From contig CM032808.1 of assembly GCA_019155185.1 (NCBI GenBank), positions 6,314,716 through 6,378,715 on the forward strand: 64,000 nt of DNA. The letters run 5' to 3'. The notes below the pieces were generated by a model that saw only the letters and a program-made list of their open reading frames with translations, was not told the DNA's origin and made no database searches. A program made the position numbers and the translations under genes. This DNA comes from Beaufortia kweichowensis. Taxonomy: Eukaryota > Chordata > Actinopteri > Cypriniformes > Gastromyzontidae. Shown piece after piece: positions 53,701 through 59,700 of this stretch. The first letter of the stretch is position 1; every line of letters starts with the position of its first letter.

Positions 53701-56700
53701 ACCTTGAAGGCACAGAAAATTTCAGAAGTTTCAGTTACACTACTGAAAAATGCAGTTAAGTTGTTAGCGTCGTTAAGTTATGTTGTTATACCGCAGTGGT
53801 GCAAGAAGCTGATTGCCTCATGATTACTCAAACCTATTTAATTGGTTCCAGATATGCAGTATTAAAAGTCTTCTGTTGCATAAAGAAAGACCCAAAGGCA
53901 CAATCATATCCAGTTAGTTTTTGTGGGAGCCTATTCGCCCAACAGCAAAAGACAAGTTTCCTTAAAACATTATTAATAAAGTTATGAACATTTTCTTCAT
54001 TCAGATATTGCCAGTAGGTACTTATTTCAATACATTGATTGACATAAAGTCATTAATTTATAGCCCGTGTGTGAGGAAATGCTCAGATAATTAGGCTCCA
54101 TAGAGGACTCATTTAAGCGCTGTGCATCGGGAAGGCACCGCTGTGATTTGACAGCACTGTGTTTTTTGAAACGTTCGGTGCACAGGGCTGTCCGCTGTAT
54201 GTCATCATAACGCACTTCCTCGGGTGCTGTCCGGGCATAACTGCAGGGAGGGACCAAGAATATATCTTGCAGAGCTGCGATGGGCAATCAGTTTGATTTA
54301 TTTGTTTTCAAAGGAGGGCACTGAGACAATGGCGTCTTTTAAAAAGCCACATGCTTGACGGAGACAATGTTTCTTGACTGCAGTCTGCAGTGCGCTAGAG
54401 AATAATGACTGCAGTATTCATGATGATGTTAATCAGATTTATCTGAATCATATCAGTACCTGAATTCCGCTTAAGAGGATGATCCATTTTATATCAATTA
54501 CAGTGTATTTTAGAACTAGTTTCTTTAGCTGTGAGCACTTTATGTGTACGGGCAAATTTTTTTAATTAAGCTAACATGTGGTATACAAGTGCGTTTTCCC
54601 ATGCCTTTATTATGTTTTTTTTTTTTTTTTGCTTCTTTTTGAATTAATTCATGAATAGATATTGTTGATTAACCTCAACCTTTAATTTTAAAATACAGTA
54701 TACAGTATACATTATTACTGCATACAAATTATAAATAATATTCATAACGTTTAACTATATATTTTCAACTTAAAACTGAGCTAATCTAAAGACAATGTGG
54801 AAAAAAGAAACAATTATATATTATATTATTGTATATTATATTTTACAAAACATTTCAAAATTTCCACAAGTTAGTACACAGGGAATACTGTTATTTTGTT
54901 TCTAAAATGTTTAAAACAATTTTCAAAAATCTCATTTCCAGTACAAACCCCTACTATTTATTATGTTTGAGATGTGCTAAAAACTACAGTTGTTGAATCA
55001 TTAAAAGATTTTTAAAATGAATAAATAAGCTACAGTAAGAACACTGATATATTTTTGTTTATTATCTATATGTTTCACTGAGCCCATATCTAAATAAAGA
55101 TCCAACATTCTGTATTATAATTAATGTGTCCATCTGGACTAGCTGGATCACTTGAAAGTACATTACGATCCAGCAATCTATATTTACTATAATGTATAGT
55201 GCCAAGGGCACAGTTTTTCTTTAATTATTACTTTAATATAATAATTAAATGAATATTAGATTTTTTTCTAGACTTTACATTTAATTTACTGTAAAAAAGG
55301 GTGAATAAATATATGTCAGATGGAGCTCACTCCAAGCTTATGCCAAAATCAAGCAAATTTTCCGAATGATAAAGTGCTTCAGCAAAGCCATGCTTTCAGA
55401 AGTTTGAGGAAGCTTCAAAGTGTCAGAATGAATGGTGCAGAGAAATTAGACAGGTGCTTGTTGTAAATCAGAGGCTGTGTATGGACTAAGGGTTAGCCCA
55501 CACAACCGAGAGGCTGTTTATCCTGTCTCTTGATAGCTAATCGATACGGATTTGAGGCAGCAGCACCAGCGAGTTGTGGATCACACAAGATGATGGTTTC
55601 AGGGATCCATTCATGCGTTCAGATTAGGAATGACTATCGGTTACCTGAGGTTCCCGAGTCAATGTTGTGATCGATTTTCTTATTTTGGAGAGTGAAGAAA
55701 GTCTCTAAGTCACTTCTGTTAATTGCAGATATTAAAGGCTTGTGGCGATATATAAACTTTAGACACCTTTTATGTTTTTTCGTAAACAATTAATATGGTA
55801 AATTTGGGAGCTTCTTCTGGCCTTACCTAATGCAGTATAGTCAAGAATATTGATCCTTCTGAGTCACTTCAGATAATTGTAGATATTAAAGGCGGTGGTG
55901 GGATATATGGCATTACACAGATTAGAGAATGTAATTTCTGCCCAAACTCATTGGATCATTGGATTTTGCTGGTCGTAAATTGGTTTGTTCTCGCCATTTT
56001 ACACCATTTGAAAATTAATTTTTGTGCTTGTTGAGTTGAATTGTCTAACACTGTTTTATTGCTTTGCCTACAGAATGTTAATGGGAAGTAATTAGACTCT
56101 TGAAATGCTTTTCTGTTGTCGAAAAGTTTGTTTTTCTCGTTACAGGGCATCCTCTTTTGCAAAGGCGAGTGCTTGCGGACTCCTCAGGACCTGGTGAAGA
56201 TCTACCTTCACGAGTCCAACCGCGTGTACCGCGACAAGATGGTGGAAGACAAAGATTTTGCGGCGTTTGACAAGCTACAGTCGGACATGGTGAAAAAGTT
56301 TTACGAGGTAGGAAGTTTGCTGCAGTACAGGGAGTCATTATAGGGGCCTGACATGAAGGGCCGGTGCTGCTCTGAGACCCATGCTAATCAGAGCAAAACC
56401 ATGTCAGCTCAACCTCCTATCAGTCCAGCAAATTGGGGGAAAAAAAAACCCTTTTTTGTTATTTTCTTTTCTTTTCACTGCCCCCGAATCCCAGCTCATG
56501 AGGTTTATGTCAGAGTGGTCCACAAGAAAGTAAGTTAGAGAACTAGTTTACTCCTTCTTCACTGCTGTTCTTGTTTGAAGAAACATCTAATCATCACACA
56601 TACAGGTATCCACAGTCACCCCTGACTGCCCTGACATGTCCCGATGCATAACAAGCCAGATCAACAAGAAATACACAGAATTCATGTTGGTTTTACAGAC

Positions 56701-59700
56701 AGAAAGTTGACGCTTGGTACCAAACCCATGTGAAATCTCAGGATGGCTGTAAATTTAACAGATTTTTATCAGTTTGCTCCCAGGGTAGAAACACTGGATG
56801 TTGGTTATTCAACGTTTAATATTTAATGGGGTTTTTAAAAGCTAGTTTTTATTCCCACCAGGATATGCAGGACACCCTGGAGGAGACCAAGGCGATGAAT
56901 ATGTACTGCCACTTTGCCACGGGCATTGGTGAACCCAAATACATGCCGGTACAGTCTTGGGGGAGCTTGAACAAGACCTTGCTGGAAGCTCTTGACAGTT
57001 ACAATGAAGTCAATCCAGCTCTGAACCTTGTTCTCTTCGAGGATGCCATGTCTCACATGTAAGAAGAGATTTGAGAAGAAGCGGTCATTGGACCACTTTA
57101 GCTTGTGGTGGAAAAGGATGTAAATGGGTAAATGACTGAAAAATCAGCAAGGCTATTTGAGATTAAAGGAATAGTTCCCCTAGAAATAAAAATTCTCTTA
57201 TTATTTACTCACCCTCATGTCATGTAAAACCTGTATGACTTTCTTGCTTCAGCAGAACACAGAAGAAGATATTTAGCAAAACGCTTTCATAGTATGGACA
57301 CAAGGTACAATGGAAGTCAATGGGTGCCGGTAACCAGCGTTTTGCAAAATATCTTATTTTGTATTCCACAAAAGAAAGAGTCATATACATGGTTTGAATG
57401 AAATAAGGGTCAATAAATTATGATATAATTTTTATTTTTGGGTGAACTATCCCTTTAATTACTCTAAAAACTGATTAACCAAAGGTGGAAAATATACAGT
57501 ACCAGTCAAAAGTTTGGAAAAACTTGCTCACTGTTGTTAATTTTTTTCCACATTTAGGAATAATAGAAAACTCATTAAATTCATGAAGTAACTCAATTGT
57601 AACTGTGTGAATTATGTTGTGACAAAGCATCCAAAATAAAGCACTTTGTTATATTTTAGCGTCTTTAAAAGTAGTCACCCTTTGTCTGGAATTCGCAAAA
57701 TCATACTCTTGGCATTTTATCATTCAGCTTCTTGAGGTCTCAACCTGAGAAGCTTTTTAAACAGCACTGAAGAAACTTTCTATGCATGCTGGACTCTTAT
57801 TGGTTGCTTTATGTTCATTGTTTGGTCCTAGTAATGCATTTCAAAAAAGATTTTAGTTTTATTATGTTATTTATTTTAAAATTAATATGGTGGCACAATT
57901 ATTTTTTTGTCTACAAAAGTAATTTCAAACTTCTTCAGATTAAAAGATTTTTAAGATCTTGAGAAACATTTTTGTAAATTAAAGAGATAGTTTACTCAAA
58001 AATAAAAATTATTTTATTATTTACTCACCATCATGTCATGTCAAACCTGTATGACTTTCTTGCTTCAGCAGAACACAGAAGAAGATATTTAGGATAACGC
58101 TGGTTACCGGCACCCATTCACTTTCATAGTATGAACACAAGGTACAATGGAAGTCAATAGGTGCCGGTAACCAACATTTTGCAAAATATCCCTTTAAGTC
58201 AAAACTTTTGACTGGTAGTGCATATATTTTTTTGATTGTCCAAAATAAGTGTTCATACTCACAGGTCATTGCGCTCTTAGTTTCAGTATATAATATCTGT
58301 AACATGTTAATTGGAAAATATCCTGGTATATATTGATATCTATCCAGTAATATCCTATTTGAGACCACAGTATTTCCCTGCCTTACTCCTCACCAATCTT
58401 CAATGTTCCCGTTTCAGTTGCCGTATCAATCGGATCCTGGAGTCTCCCAGGGGGAACGCTCTGTTGGTGGGAGTGGGAGGCAGCGGTAAGCAGAGCCTCA
58501 CGAGGCTGGCTGCGTTCATCAGCTCCCTGGAGGTCTTTCAGATCACTCTGAAGAAAGGATACTCCATCCCTGATCTGAAGGTTCGGCAAGATTAACCTTC
58601 CGTTTATTACAACGTCCAAAACAAAACACTGCTTACGAGTCGGTTACAGCATATTGCCCTAAATCAAGTTCATGAGACATCTCTACAGCGATCGTTTGCT
58701 TTTGGCCCTTATAAATGTTTATCGTAATGCTCCTCGTTAGAGCATAAACCGTCTGTGAAAACCAAGGAAAGTCTGAAATACACTGAAATAATTAAAAGTA
58801 CACAAAGGACCTTTTGAACACAGTATCATTTTGCACATTACTGTGTACATAGCTCATCGACTTTTATGCGCATAATATGTTTTATTTCGAGTGTTCTTTT
58901 GGGACTTCTCCTGGGGAGAGGAGCTCGGTGGTATTTGAATGTTGTTTTGTGTATTTTTAGAGCGATTTGGCTGCATTGTACATCAAAGCTGGCGTGAAGA
59001 ATATTGGCACGGTGTTCCTCATGACAGACGCCCAGGTCGCAGATGAGAAGTTCCTAGTGTTGGTGAACGACCTTTTAGCATCTGGTAAGGTTTGCTGTGT
59101 CTCTGAGCCCACGTGGCATCAAATAGCGCTTTCTGTGCCAGCTATGAGAAGATGATTATACGCACTGGATGTCTTTCTGTTTGGGCTTGGCCATGCTGTA
59201 GATATTTTTGTAAGCAACATAATGAATATTATAATCATTTTAATGAGCTTTCAATTTGGCCATTTGCTAAAGACTGTGACATTAGATTGGTTTAGCATGT
59301 TAAAGTGCCAAGAATGGAGTTGGTTTTACTCTTTTTTTTTTTTAGTTTTTTCAAAATCAGTTCAGGCCGTCTTTTTCACAAAATCCATTTATGATTGAAT
59401 AATTAATTTGCATTATCAGAGTGCACTAAAGTCTTATAGTGACATTTTTCATGTACTGAATGGTTTAATTGAATAAATATTTGGGTAAATTGTGCTGTTT
59501 ATTACTGTTAATTGTTTAATTAGACCTTAGTTTGTTAAGATCCTTTAATCTGATCAGACAGCCGGTGTTTTGTACGTTTTTATTGTTTGTTTAATGGTGT
59601 TGTGATGCTTATGGTTGTAGTACTGGTTGTCAGAGCATTGTATTTTTAGATATGTTTGTTAGCAAAGAGAAAATACACTTGGCCATTAAATGCCAAATTA

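Larger units (their letters stand above)
57059..58417 (+). other. dnah9 intron 43, nested repeats
   Basis: 1,359-bp intron consisting largely of repeats: an AGTTCACCC-type MITE (57163-57458), then a Tc1-like element (57497-58220) that carries a second, internally deleted MITE of the same family (57979-58197). Confidence 0.85.
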
